A stretch of DNA of 64,000 bases from Nocardioides mangrovi. Lineage in GTDB: Bacteria; Actinomycetota; Actinomycetes; Propionibacteriales; Nocardioidaceae. Positions 9,636 to 18,076 of this stretch are shown here, in pieces. Where the stretch lies: NCBI RefSeq assembly GCF_020073815.1, contig NZ_JAIQZJ010000012.1:62001-126000 (forward strand). Direction: 5' to 3'. A program made the position numbers and the translations under genes. Positions within the stretch are counted from its first letter, which is position 1; each line of letters starts with the position of its first letter. A model generated the notes under the pieces. It was not told the DNA's origin, ran no database searches, and saw nothing but the letters and a program-made list of their open reading frames with translations.

Positions 9636-10102
9636 CCGCGCGCGACCTTCTCCTCGGCGACCAGCGCCTTGCGGAGCATGTCGGCGATCAGCTTCTCGAT
9701 CTTCCCGCCGACCAGCGGGATACCGACGGTGATGACGCACGCGACCGTCTCGGTCGTGGTGCCGCCGTCCTCGGTGAGCTCGATGCTGCCGACCATCTGG
9801 CCCGGCTTGCCGGGGATGGTGACGTGGAGCTCGGCGTGGTCGGCGGCGGTCCACTCCTCGCGCTGGACGATGTTGATCTGGTCGCCCACGAACTTCGTCG
9901 CGAAGCTCGGCAGGCCCTTGGCCGGCTGCACCTGGTCGAGCACGACCACGACCGTGTCGCCGTCCTGCTCGAAGGTCACGGCGTTCTTCGTCCCGCCCTG
10001 CGCCGCGATGACCTCCTCGCGGTAGGCCTGGTCGTCCAGCATCGCGCCGACGTCGGCCAGCGCGGCGTCGTACGTCATCGTGTGGCAGAAGTCCGTGCTC
10101 AT
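9620..10102 (-). CDS. DUF2505 family protein (SRPBCC/START-like fold), copy 2
   Basis: 160 aa. N-terminus STDFCHTMTYDAALADVGAML and C-terminus GIPLVGGKIEKLIADMLRKALVAEEKVARGYL are typical of actinobacterial DUF2505, thought to have the SRPBCC lipid/ligand-binding fold. No catalytic residues are known. The ATG at 10102 has GGAGGG upstream and overlaps the stop of the upstream paralogue (ATGA), so the two are translationally coupled. Ligand unknown. Confidence 0.88.
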   Translation of the reverse strand: MSTDFCHTMTYDAALADVGAMLDDQAYREEVIAAQGGTKNAVTFEQDGDTVVVVLDQVQPAKGLPSFATKFVGDQINIVQREEWTAADHAELHVTIPGKPGQMVGSIELTEDGGTTTETVACVITVGIPLVGGKIEKLIADMLRKALVAEEKVARGYLSA

Positions 10103-10581
10103 CGCTGTCCCTCCAGGTAGGTCACGCCGACGGTGTGCTCGGCCTCCATGCCGGCCGTGATCTTCTCGGCCAGCAGCTTCTCCAGCTTGCCGCCGATCAG
10201 CGGCACCTTGATCCTCAGGTCGAGCTCGACGACCTCGGTGGTCGTGCCGCCGCCGTCGACCAACGTGATCGTCCCGCGCACCTGCGAGGGCTTGCCGGGC
10301 GCGTCGATCTCGAGGGTGCCGCCGGTCGGGTCGGTCCACACCTCGCGCTGGATCGCCCGGGTCGAGTCGCCGGCGAAGGTGCGCGCGAAGGACGGGAGGT
10401 CGTCGGTGCGCTGCAGCTGGTCGATGGTGAGCGTGAAGCCCTCGCCGGTGCGCTCGACCTCGACCTCTGCGGAGATCACGTCCTGCGCGGCGCAGGCCGC
10501 CTCCCGGAAGGCCGGGTCGGCGAGCATCGCGAAGACGTCGGCCGGTGCGGCGTCGTAGGTCACCTCGTGTCGGAACCTCAT
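10099..10581 (-). CDS. DUF2505 family protein (SRPBCC/START-like fold), copy 1
   Basis: 160 aa from ATG 10581 (MRFRHEVTYDAAPADVFAML); in-frame ATGs at 10590 and 10593 would add 3-4 residues, and no start has a strong ribosome site. The C-terminus KVPLIGGKLEKLLAEKITAGMEAEHTVGVTYL parallels the downstream copy, so the pair arose by tandem duplication and may form a heterodimer. The shared DUF2505 core spans the whole protein. Function unknown. Confidence 0.88.
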   Translation of the reverse strand: MRFRHEVTYDAAPADVFAMLADPAFREAACAAQDVISAEVEVERTGEGFTLTIDQLQRTDDLPSFARTFAGDSTRAIQREVWTDPTGGTLEIDAPGKPSQVRGTITLVDGGGTTTEVVELDLRIKVPLIGGKLEKLLAEKITAGMEAEHTVGVTYLEGQR

Positions 10582-10627
10582 GGCGGTCATCATGCCGGGA
10601 TCGAGATCTGCCGGGGCGGCGCCCTCC

Positions 10628-10690
10628 CGTCGTACCTGACGAACGGGTCGTGAAATCGTCGGATCGGCGACCCCTACGTCAGGTACGACG
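10628..10690. repeat. Dispersed palindromic intergenic repeat, copy 1
   Basis: A 63-bp element with perfect 14-bp terminal inverted repeats: CGTCGTACCTGACG at 10628-10641 and its complement at 10677-10690. The inner part contains GGTCGTGAAATCG. A second copy in the opposite orientation is at 25208-25268; over 61 aligned positions without gaps the first 12 and the inner 13 bases are identical. It lies between the DUF2505 pair and kynA, ending 18 bp before the kynA -10 hexamer. It could be a small repeat element or a structured regulatory site. Confidence 0.8.
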
Positions 10691-10707
10691 AGCCCGGGAC
10701 GCAGCCG

Positions 10708-10713
10708 TACCCT
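10708..10713 (+). promoter_or_regulatory. Predicted leaderless-type -10 (TACCCT) for kynA
   Basis: TACCCT ends 7 nt before the kynA ATG at 10721 and no ribosome-binding site is present, so the transcript probably starts at or next to the start codon. Ten further genes here show the same TANNNT spacing of 6-7 nt. Confidence 0.55.
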
Positions 10714-10720
10714 CAGGCGC

Positions 10721-11545
10721 ATGAGCGGCGATGACGGCCAGACCACCGAGAGCTTCGTGTCCTTCGGCGAGCAGGGGGCGCAGCTCACCTACGGCTCGTA
10801 CCTGCGGCTGCCGGACCTGCTGGACTCCCAGCACCTCGAGTCCGACCCGCCCGCGCACGACGAGCTGCTCTTCATCACCATCCACCAGGTCTACGAGCTG
10901 TGGTTCAAGCAGCTGCTGCACGAGGTGACCGCGGCCCGCGACGCGATGCTCGCCGGCGCCGAGGGCGGGCGGCTGTGGTGGGCGCAGCACCTCCTCGCGC
11001 GGGTGCACGTGATCGAGCGGGTGCTGGTGCAGCAGGTCGACGTGCTCGAGACGATGACCCCGCAGGACTTCCTGGAGTTCCGCCAGCGGCTCGCGCCGGC
11101 CAGCGGCTTCCAGTCGGTGCAGTTCCGCGAGCTCGAGTTCCTCTCCGGCGCGAAGGACCCGTCGTACGTACGCCGCTTCCGCGGCCTCACGGAGGCCGAG
11201 GAGGAGCGGCTGGCCGAGCGGCTCGAGGAGCCGACGCTGTGGGACGCCTTCCTCGCGGTGCTGCGGTCGGTCGGCCTGCCCGCGGGAAGCGACGAGGAGG
11301 TCTCGGCCTCGATGCGGACCGTCGCCCACGACCGCGACCAGCACGCCGCGGTGTGGGCGCTCGCCGAGGCGCTGCTCCAGCACGACGAGCTCGCCGCGAG
11401 CTGGCGCGCGCGGCACGTGGTGATGGTCGAGCGGATGATCGGCAGCAAGTCCGGCACCGGTGGGTCGAGCGGCTCGACGTACCTCCGCTCGCGGCTGCCG
11501 CTGCAGTACTACCCGCTGCTCTGGGACCTCCGCAGCGAGCTCTGA
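10721..11545 (+). CDS. kynA: Tryptophan 2,3-dioxygenase
   Basis: 274 aa, normal length. A heme enzyme that opens the tryptophan indole ring to N-formylkynurenine, the first step of the kynurenine route. Diagnostic stretches: LTYGSYLRLPDLLDSQH, DELLFITIHQVYELWFKQLL, the C-terminal RMIGSKSGTGGSSGSTYL loop that closes over the substrate, and His in ASWRARHVVMVERM as the likely heme ligand. No kynureninase or formamidase gene is nearby. ATG at 10721 is directly behind a TACCCT hexamer. Confidence 0.95.
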   Translation: MSGDDGQTTESFVSFGEQGAQLTYGSYLRLPDLLDSQHLESDPPAHDELLFITIHQVYELWFKQLLHEVTAARDAMLAGAEGGRLWWAQHLLARVHVIERVLVQQVDVLETMTPQDFLEFRQRLAPASGFQSVQFRELEFLSGAKDPSYVRRFRGLTEAEEERLAERLEEPTLWDAFLAVLRSVGLPAGSDEEVSASMRTVAHDRDQHAAVWALAEALLQHDELAASWRARHVVMVERMIGSKSGTGGSSGSTYLRSRLPLQYYPLLWDLRSEL

Positions 11546-11599
11546 CCGGCGACCGGACTCGCCGGGCACCCCGACTGGTGAGTAACCGGCACCGGGTCC

Positions 11600-11605
11600 T
11601 ACTGT
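11600..11605 (+). promoter_or_regulatory. Predicted leaderless-type -10 (TACTGT) for NAD-glutamate dehydrogenase
   Basis: TACTGT ends 7 nt before the GTG at 11613. A GGAG between them is too close to the start for a normal ribosome site, favouring a leaderless transcript. Confidence 0.55.
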
Positions 11606-11612
11606 CGGAGAC

Positions 11613-14600
11613 GTGTCAACGACGACGCACGAGCCCGACCTGTCCGCACTCCTCTCGGCTGCCGTGGAGGTGGCCCGCAGCGGCAGGGGTAGCGGTGGCC
11701 CACCCCGCGACCACGTCGACGCCCTGGTCCGTGCCTACTACCGGCACGTGGCCGCCGAGGACGTCGCCGACCGCTCCGACGTCGACGTGTACGGCGCCTT
11801 CGCCTCGCACTACCGGCTCGCCGGCCAGCGTCCGCAGGGCACCGCGCGGGTCCGGGTCAGCACCCCCGGCCTGACCGACCAGGGCTGGTCGGCCGACGGC
11901 CACACCGTCGTCGAGGTCGTCGTCGACGACATGCCCTTCCTCGTCGACTCGCTCACGATGGAGCTCTCCCGGCTGCTGCACGACGTGCACGTCGTGATCC
12001 ACCCCCTCTTCGACGTGGTCCGCGACATCACCGGCACCCTCCAGGAGGTGCGGCCGGTCGCCGACGGCGAGGACGAGCACGCCGAGGTGCTGCGCGAGTC
12101 GTGGATGCACGTCGAGATCGACCGGCTGCCCGAGGGCACCGACGTCACCGCGATCGAGGACGCCGTGCAGCGGGTGCTCCGCGACGTCCGCGAGGCCGTC
12201 GAGGACTGGCCCAAGATGCACGCCCAGGTCGCCGACATCGTCCACGAGCTGAGCACCGACCCGCCGGCCGGCGTGCCGATCGACGAGGTGCACCAGTCGC
12301 GCGACCTCCTCCAGTGGCTGGCCGAGGACCACTTCACCTTCCTGGGCTATCGCGAGTACAGCCTCGAGGACCGCGACGGCGGCGAGTACCTCCGCGGCGT
12401 CCCCGGCACCGGGCTGGGCATCCTGCGCGCCGACCAGGACATGGGCACGACGTCGGGCAAGCTCCCGCCGGCCGCGGCCAGCCGGGCCCGCGAGAAGACG
12501 CTCATGGTGCTCACCAAGGCCAACTCACGCTCGACGGTCCACCGCCCGGCGTACCTCGACTACGTCGGCATCAAGAAGTTCGAGAACGGCGAGGTCGTCG
12601 GCGAGCGGCGCTTCCTCGGGCTCTACTCGAGCGCCGCCTACACCGAGTCGCTGACCCGGATCCCGATGCTGCGCGACCGCGCGACCGCTGTCCTCAAGCG
12701 CATCGGCTTCGCGCCGCAGAGCCACGACGGCAAGGCGCTGATGGACACCCTCGAGACCTACCCGCGCGACGAGCTCTTCCACACGACCGTCGACGAGCTG
12801 GCGCCGATGGCGGAGGCCGCGATGCACGCGCGGGAGCGCCGGCAGCTGCGGCTCTTCATCCGCCGCGACACCTACGGGCGCTACGTCTCCGTGCTCGTCT
12901 ACCTGCCGCGCGACCGCTACAACACCAACGTCCGCGAGCGCTTCTCCGAGATCCTCAAGGACTCCCTCGGCGGCGACTCGGTCGAGTTCACGGTGCGCCT
13001 CACCGAGTCGACGACCGCGCGCGTGCACTTCGTCGTGCACCCGCCCAAGGGCGCGACCATCCACGACGTCGATGCCGCCGACCTCGAGCGCCGGCTCACC
13101 GAGGCGTCGCGCTCGTGGCGCGACGACTTCGTGAGCGCGGTCTTCGCGGAGTACGGCGAGCAGGCGGGCGCCGCCCTCGCGCGGCGCTACCTCGAGTCCT
13201 TCCCCGAGGCCTACAAGGAGGACTTCTCCCCGCGGCGCGCGGCCTCCGACCTCGGCCGCGTCGAGGGGATCACCACCGGGCCGGACGGCTCCGGCATCGA
13301 CCTCGCCCTCTACGAGGACCTCGACGCCGGGCGCGGCGAGGTGCGGCTCAAGGTCTACCGCGTCGGCCCGCCGCTGTCGCTCTCGCACGTGCTGCCGATG
13401 CTGTCCTCGATGGGTGTCGAGGTCGTCGACGAGCGACCCTACGAGCTGGCCGGGCTCGAGCGCACGACGTACCTCTACGAGTTCGGCCTGCGCTACCCGG
13501 TCGCGCTGCCGGACGGGGCGCGCGACCTCTTCCAGGACGCGATCCGGGCGATCTGGGACGGCTACAACGAGATCGACGGCTTCAACGGCCTGGTGCTCGC
13601 CGCCGGGCTCTCGTGGCGGCAGGCGACCCTGCTCCGGGCGTACGCGAAGTACATGCGCCAGGGGAACTCGCCCTTCGCCCTCGACTACATCGAGGAGGCG
13701 CTGCTCAGCAACGTCGACATCACCCGCCAGCTGGTGCGGCTCTTCGAGACCCGCTTCGACCCGACCCGCGTGCGGGGCGAGGACGGCAGCGCGGAGGAGA
13801 CGGTCGTCGAGCGGATCACCCGGGCGCTCGACGACGTGGCGAGCCTCGACCACGACCGCATCCTGCGCTCCTACCTGACCCACGTGCGGGCGACGCTGCG
13901 CACCAACTACTTCCAGCCCGATCGGGACGGCGGCCTGCGGCCCTACATCTCGCTCAAGCTGGAGCCGTCGGCGATCCCGGACCTGCCGGCCCCGCGGCCG
14001 CGCTTCGAGATCTTCGTCTACTCGCCGCGCGTCGAGGGTTCCCACCTGCGCTTCGGTGCCGTCGCGCGCGGCGGCCTGCGCTGGTCCGACCGCCGCGACG
14101 ACTTCCGCACCGAGGTGCTCGGCCTGGTCAAGGCGCAGATGGTCAAGAACACCGTGATCGTGCCGGTCGGCGCGAAGGGCGCCTTCTTCTGCAAGCAGCT
14201 GCCCGACCCGTCGGTGGACCGCGAGGCGTGGCTGGCCGAGGGCATCGCCTGCTACACGACCTTCATCTCCGGGCTGCTCGACATCACCGACAACCTCGTC
14301 GACGGCGCCACCGTGCCGCCGCGCGACGTGGTGCGCCACGACGGCGACGACACCTACCTGGTCGTCGCCGCCGACAAGGGCACCGCGACCTTCTCCGACA
14401 TCGCCAACGGCGTCTCGCAGGACTACGGCTTCTGGCTCGGCGACGCCTTCGCCAGCGGGGGCTCGGTCGGCTACGACCACAAGGCGATGGGCATCACCGC
14501 CCGCGGTGCCTGGGTCTCGGTGCAGCGCCACTTCCGCGAGCGAGGCATCGACTGCCAGACCGAGGACTTCACGTGCGTCGGCATCGGCGACATGTCCGGC

Positions 14601-16490
14601 GACGTCTTCGGCAACGGCATGCTCTGCTCCGAGCACACCCGGCTGGTGGCCGCCTTCGACCACCGCGACATCTTCCTCGACCCGACGCCCGACCCGGCCG
14701 CGTCGTACGCCGAGCGCAAGCGGATGTTCGCGCTGCCGCGGTCGAGCTGGCAGGACTACGACACGTCCCTCATCTCCGAGGGCGGTGGCGTCTACTCGCG
14801 GGCCCTGAAGAAGATCCCGCTCAACGACGCGGTGCGTGGGGTGCTCGGCATCGACGCGGGGGTCCAGAGCATGACGCCCGCCGAGCTGATGAACGCGATC
14901 CTGAAGGCGCCGGTCGACCTGCTCTGGAACGGCGGCATCGGCACCTACGTCAAGGCGTCGACCGAGACCCACGCCCACGCGGGCGACAAGGCCAACGACG
15001 GCATCCGGGTCGACGGCAAGGACCTGCGCGCCCGGTGCGTGGGGGAGGGCGGCAACCTCGGCCTGACCCAGCTCGGCCGGATCGAGTACGCCCGCGAGGG
15101 CGTCGGTGGTGCGGGCGGCCGGATCAACACCGACTTCATCGACAACTCCGCCGGCGTCGACACCTCCGACCACGAGGTCAACCTCAAGATCCTGCTCGAC
15201 CGCGTGGTCAAGGACGGCGACCTCACCGAGAAGCAGCGCAACCACCTGCTCGCCGAGATGACCGACGAGATCGCCGGTCTGGTGCTGCGCGACAACTACG
15301 AGCAGAACCTCGCGCTGGCCAACTCCCTCGACCACTCGGCGTCACTCCTGCACGTCTACGAGGACTGGATCCGCCGGCTCGAGCGCGACGGCGTCCTCGA
15401 CCGCGAGCTCGAGGGGCTCCCGTCGCGCACGGAGGTACGCCGCCGGCTCGAGGCCCGGGAGGGCCTGAGCGCTCCCGAGCTGGCCGTGCTGCTGTCGTGG
15501 ACCAAGATCGTGCTGGCCGACGAGCTGCTGGAGTCCGACCTGCCGGAGGACCCCTACCTCGACCTGGACCTGCGGGCCTACTTCCCCGGACCGGTGCAGG
15601 AGGGCTTCGGCGCGCAGGTCGAGCAGCACCCGCTGCGCCGGGAGATCATCGTGACCCAGGTGGTCAACGACCTGGTCAACGGCGCGGGCCTGACCTTCTG
15701 GCCGCGGCTCTCGGGCGAGACCGGCACCAGCGCCGCCGAGCTCACCCGCGCCAACTTCGTGGCCCGCGAGATCTTCGGCTCGCTGCCGCTGCGCAAGGAG
15801 CTCGCGTCGTACGACAACCGGCTCGACGCAGCGGTCCAGACCCGGATGCGCCTGGAGATGCGCACGCTCGTCGAGCGCGCGACCCGCTGGCTGGTCAACA
15901 ACCGCCGGCCGCCGCTCGACACGGGCGGCACCGTCGAGCTCTTCGCCGACGCCGTGCAGCGCACCATGGCCGAGCTGCCGGAGCTGATGAGCGGCCGCGA
16001 GCTCGCGGCGTACGCCGCCCGGCGCGAGTCGCTCGAGCAGAGTGGCGTCCCGGACGACCTGGCCTCGCGGGTGGCCGTGCTGCCGCCGGCCTACATGCTG
16101 CTCGGGATCATCGAGATCGCCACCCGCGAGGAGCTCGACCCCGCGGTCGTCGCCCGGGTCCACTTCGCCCTCGGCGAGCGGCTCGGCCTGCCCGGGCTGG
16201 TGCAGCGGATCCTCGCCCTCCCGCGGGCCGACCGCTGGCAGACGATGGCCCGCGCCGCGCTGCGCGACGACCTGCACGCCGTGCACGCGCAGCTCACCGC
16301 GCTGGTGCTCGCCACGACCTCGCCCGACGAGTCCGCGGCCGCGCGGATCGCCGCCTGGGAGGACGCCGACGACGTGCTCGTGCCGCGCGCGGCCGGGACG
16401 CTCGAGGAGATCTGCTCCGACGACCAGGCCGACCTGGCCCGGCTCTCGGTCGGGCTGCGCGTGGTGCGGGGACTCCTGGCCAACAGCTGA
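11613..16490 (+). CDS. NAD-specific glutamate dehydrogenase, large (~180 kDa) class
   Basis: 1625 aa, the length of the 180-kDa GDH class known from Streptomyces and Pseudomonas. It deaminates glutamate to 2-oxoglutarate and ammonia with NAD+. The N-terminal ~700 residues are the regulatory part (ACT-like segments such as VVEVVVDDMPFLVDSLTMEL). The catalytic core follows, with AVARGGLRWSDRRDDFRTEVLGLV, VPVGAKGAFFCK and the NAD-binding stretch CVGIGDMSGDVFGNGML. A C-terminal helical domain completes it. GTG start with a leaderless-type promoter. With pruA and kynA it fits amino-acid catabolism. Confidence 0.96.
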   Translation: MSTTTHEPDLSALLSAAVEVARSGRGSGGPPRDHVDALVRAYYRHVAAEDVADRSDVDVYGAFASHYRLAGQRPQGTARVRVSTPGLTDQGWSADGHTVVEVVVDDMPFLVDSLTMELSRLLHDVHVVIHPLFDVVRDITGTLQEVRPVADGEDEHAEVLRESWMHVEIDRLPEGTDVTAIEDAVQRVLRDVREAVEDWPKMHAQVADIVHELSTDPPAGVPIDEVHQSRDLLQWLAEDHFTFLGYREYSLEDRDGGEYLRGVPGTGLGILRADQDMGTTSGKLPPAAASRAREKTLMVLTKANSRSTVHRPAYLDYVGIKKFENGEVVGERRFLGLYSSAAYTESLTRIPMLRDRATAVLKRIGFAPQSHDGKALMDTLETYPRDELFHTTVDELAPMAEAAMHARERRQLRLFIRRDTYGRYVSVLVYLPRDRYNTNVRERFSEILKDSLGGDSVEFTVRLTESTTARVHFVVHPPKGATIHDVDAADLERRLTEASRSWRDDFVSAVFAEYGEQAGAALARRYLESFPEAYKEDFSPRRAASDLGRVEGITTGPDGSGIDLALYEDLDAGRGEVRLKVYRVGPPLSLSHVLPMLSSMGVEVVDERPYELAGLERTTYLYEFGLRYPVALPDGARDLFQDAIRAIWDGYNEIDGFNGLVLAAGLSWRQATLLRAYAKYMRQGNSPFALDYIEEALLSNVDITRQLVRLFETRFDPTRVRGEDGSAEETVVERITRALDDVASLDHDRILRSYLTHVRATLRTNYFQPDRDGGLRPYISLKLEPSAIPDLPAPRPRFEIFVYSPRVEGSHLRFGAVARGGLRWSDRRDDFRTEVLGLVKAQMVKNTVIVPVGAKGAFFCKQLPDPSVDREAWLAEGIACYTTFISGLLDITDNLVDGATVPPRDVVRHDGDDTYLVVAADKGTATFSDIANGVSQDYGFWLGDAFASGGSVGYDHKAMGITARGAWVSVQRHFRERGIDCQTEDFTCVGIGDMSGDVFGNGMLCSEHTRLVAAFDHRDIFLDPTPDPAASYAERKRMFALPRSSWQDYDTSLISEGGGVYSRALKKIPLNDAVRGVLGIDAGVQSMTPAELMNAILKAPVDLLWNGGIGTYVKASTETHAHAGDKANDGIRVDGKDLRARCVGEGGNLGLTQLGRIEYAREGVGGAGGRINTDFIDNSAGVDTSDHEVNLKILLDRVVKDGDLTEKQRNHLLAEMTDEIAGLVLRDNYEQNLALANSLDHSASLLHVYEDWIRRLERDGVLDRELEGLPSRTEVRRRLEAREGLSAPELAVLLSWTKIVLADELLESDLPEDPYLDLDLRAYFPGPVQEGFGAQVEQHPLRREIIVTQVVNDLVNGAGLTFWPRLSGETGTSAAELTRANFVAREIFGSLPLRKELASYDNRLDAAVQTRMRLEMRTLVERATRWLVNNRRPPLDTGGTVELFADAVQRTMAELPELMSGRELAAYAARRESLEQSGVPDDLASRVAVLPPAYMLLGIIEIATREELDPAVVARVHFALGERLGLPGLVQRILALPRADRWQTMARAALRDDLHAVHAQLTALVLATTSPDESAAARIAAWEDADDVLVPRAAGTLEEICSDDQADLARLSVGLRVVRGLLANS

Positions 16491-16493
16491 CCC

Positions 16494-16518
16494 AACCTCG
16501 GCGGCCCCCGGCTGCGTC
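16494..16518 (+). promoter_or_regulatory. Predicted ECF-sigma (autoregulatory) promoter
   Basis: AACC (16494-16497) and CGTC (16515-16518) are separated by 17 bp, matching the general AACC/CGTC pattern of ECF promoters, and lie directly upstream of the ECF sigma gene. This suggests the sigma factor activates its own operon. The expected transcription start falls only a few bases before the ATG at 16527. Confidence 0.55.
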
Positions 16519-16526
16519 TGGAGGAC

Positions 16527-17021
16527 ATGCAGACGGACGACTTCGCGGAGTTCTACCGCTCGACGTGGCCGCGGCTCTACCGGACGGCGTACGCCGTGGC
16601 GGGGGATGCGGCGGCCGCGGAGGACGCCTTGCAGACCGCGTTCGCCCGGGCGTACGCGTCGTGGCGCCGCGTCCGAGCGGCCGAGCACCCCGAGGCCTAC
16701 GTGCGGCGGATCGTCGTCAACGAGGTGATCAGCGCCGCCCGCCGACCCTGGCGCCGCGAGCGGGCCAGCGAGTCGCCGCCCGACCGGGGCATGCCCGACG
16801 CGACGGCGGCCGTCGCCGACCGCGACGAGCTGTGGCGCGCGGTGCTCGCCCTGCCGGTGCGCCAGCGGGCGGTCGTGGTGCTCCGCTACTACGAGGACCT
16901 CTCCGAGGAGCAGATCGCCGAGGTCCTCGGCTGCTCCCGCGGCACCGTGAAGTCCCAGGCGTCCGACGCCCTCGCCGCCCTCCGCCGGCACGCCGGCGTC
17001 ACGATCGGAGACCTGTCATGA
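16527..17021 (+). CDS. ECF RNA polymerase sigma factor, SigE family
   Basis: 164 aa. Region 2 (FAEFYRSTWPRLYRTAYAV, DALQTAFARAYASWRRV) and region 4 (LPVRQRAVVVLRYYEDLSEEQIAEVLGCSRGTVKSQ) are both present, as in the small SigE family of actinobacteria. ATG at 16527 with GGAGG only 2 nt before it. The stop overlaps the start of the membrane partner (ATGA). It would direct transcription of a stress regulon that likely includes itself. Confidence 0.92.
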   Translation: MQTDDFAEFYRSTWPRLYRTAYAVAGDAAAAEDALQTAFARAYASWRRVRAAEHPEAYVRRIVVNEVISAARRPWRRERASESPPDRGMPDATAAVADRDELWRAVLALPVRQRAVVVLRYYEDLSEEQIAEVLGCSRGTVKSQASDALAALRRHAGVTIGDLS

Positions 17022-18058
17022 CCGGACTCGCCGAGCTCCTGCACGACCGTCTCGACGACGTGCCTGTTCCGCCCGCCGACCTCGACCGGGTCGAGCAGCA
17101 GGGCCGCCGGATCCGGCGGCGGCGACGCGCCCCGCTGGTGGTCGGCGCCGTCGTCCTGGTGGCCGTCGCCGGCTACGCGCTCCGCCCGGGCGGAGCCGAC
17201 GACCGGTCCGAGCGCCGGATCGACCCGATCGGCCGGCTGGACTTCGGCGACGGGCTGCGGGCGTACGCCGACCCCGGGCGCGTCGTGCACCTCGGCGACC
17301 GCACCGTTCCGGCCGCCGACCTCGAGGCGCTCGACACCGACGCGGCCGCGACTCCGTTCGGGATCGTGTTCTACGCGGACGGCGTCCCGATGCTCCTGGA
17401 GGAGTCGGGGGACTCCGTCCCGCTGCAGCCCGGCGCCGAGCGCGGCGACTTCCTGCCGACGTCGAAGGCCGACTCGGTGAACCCGTGGGTGGCCTACGGC
17501 GCGACCGTCGACGGGCAGCCCACCGTCGTGGTGCGCGACCTGGCGCGGGGCACGGTCGTGGCGACCCACCCGGTGCCCGGCGACACGGTCATCGACGCGC
17601 TCGACGACGGCGTCGTCTTCCTGCGCACCGGCGAGGGGACGACGGTCTGGGACCCCGCGACCGACACCGAGTCGGACCTCGCGGGTCCGAGGACCTCGGT
17701 GGCCGACGTCCGCGGCGGGGTGGTGCTCTACGACGGTCAGCGGCCCAGCGGGCCGGCGGCACCGGCGTACCGCCTGGTCGAGGGTGCCATCGACGCGCAG
17801 CTCACCTTCGACGGCGCACACGTTCTGTACTGGTCGAACCGTCTCGAGCCCACCGACGGTGGCGACCCGATCGTGCTCGACCACCAGGGCACGTTCTTCG
17901 CGGTCGACACGGACGGCTCGATCCTGATGGCCGGCAGCCAGCGCGGGGCGCCGGGGGACACGTTCTACGACTGCGAGGTGCCGTCCGGGACCTGCGTCGA
18001 GCTCGGCACCCTGCGGATGACCGGCGGTGACCCGATGTTCATCGGCGTCGACATGTGA
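17018..18058 (+). CDS. Single-pass membrane protein, probable anti-sigma partner
   Basis: 346 aa. A cytoplasmic N-terminus (~36 residues, acidic then RRIRRRRR), one membrane segment (APLVVGAVVLVAVAGYAL) and a large extracytoplasmic domain of repeated beta strands, possibly beta-propeller-like (WVAYGATVDGQPTVVVRDL, GVVFLRTGEGTTVWD, HVLYWSNRLEP). It has no recognisable zinc-type anti-sigma domain. Translational coupling to the sigma gene and the topology suggest it senses envelope state and controls the sigma factor; this is inference. Ends 18 bp before the amidase. Confidence 0.75.
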   Translation: MTGLAELLHDRLDDVPVPPADLDRVEQQGRRIRRRRRAPLVVGAVVLVAVAGYALRPGGADDRSERRIDPIGRLDFGDGLRAYADPGRVVHLGDRTVPAADLEALDTDAAATPFGIVFYADGVPMLLEESGDSVPLQPGAERGDFLPTSKADSVNPWVAYGATVDGQPTVVVRDLARGTVVATHPVPGDTVIDALDDGVVFLRTGEGTTVWDPATDTESDLAGPRTSVADVRGGVVLYDGQRPSGPAAPAYRLVEGAIDAQLTFDGAHVLYWSNRLEPTDGGDPIVLDHQGTFFAVDTDGSILMAGSQRGAPGDTFYDCEVPSGTCVELGTLRMTGGDPMFIGVDM

Positions 18059-18063
18059 CTCGC

Positions 18064-18069
18064 TAGTCT
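18064..18069 (+). promoter_or_regulatory. Predicted leaderless-type -10 (TAGTCT) for the amidase/ABC operon
   Basis: TAGTCT ends 7 nt before the amidase ATG at 18077, with no clear ribosome site between. It would give the amidase-ABC genes their own promoter, separate from the sigma operon. Confidence 0.5.
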
Positions 18070-18076
18070 CGGCGGC

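Noticed and set aside
10628-10690. Terminal inverted repeats as an insertion sequence
   Set aside because: Only 63 bp, no transposase and no evident target duplication; kept as a repeat element instead.
12101-18058. Very long open frame running across the glutamate dehydrogenase, sigma factor and partner genes
   Set aside because: It is an out-of-frame product of high G+C (rich in Arg, Pro, Ala) except for its last part, which is the real 17018-18058 gene.
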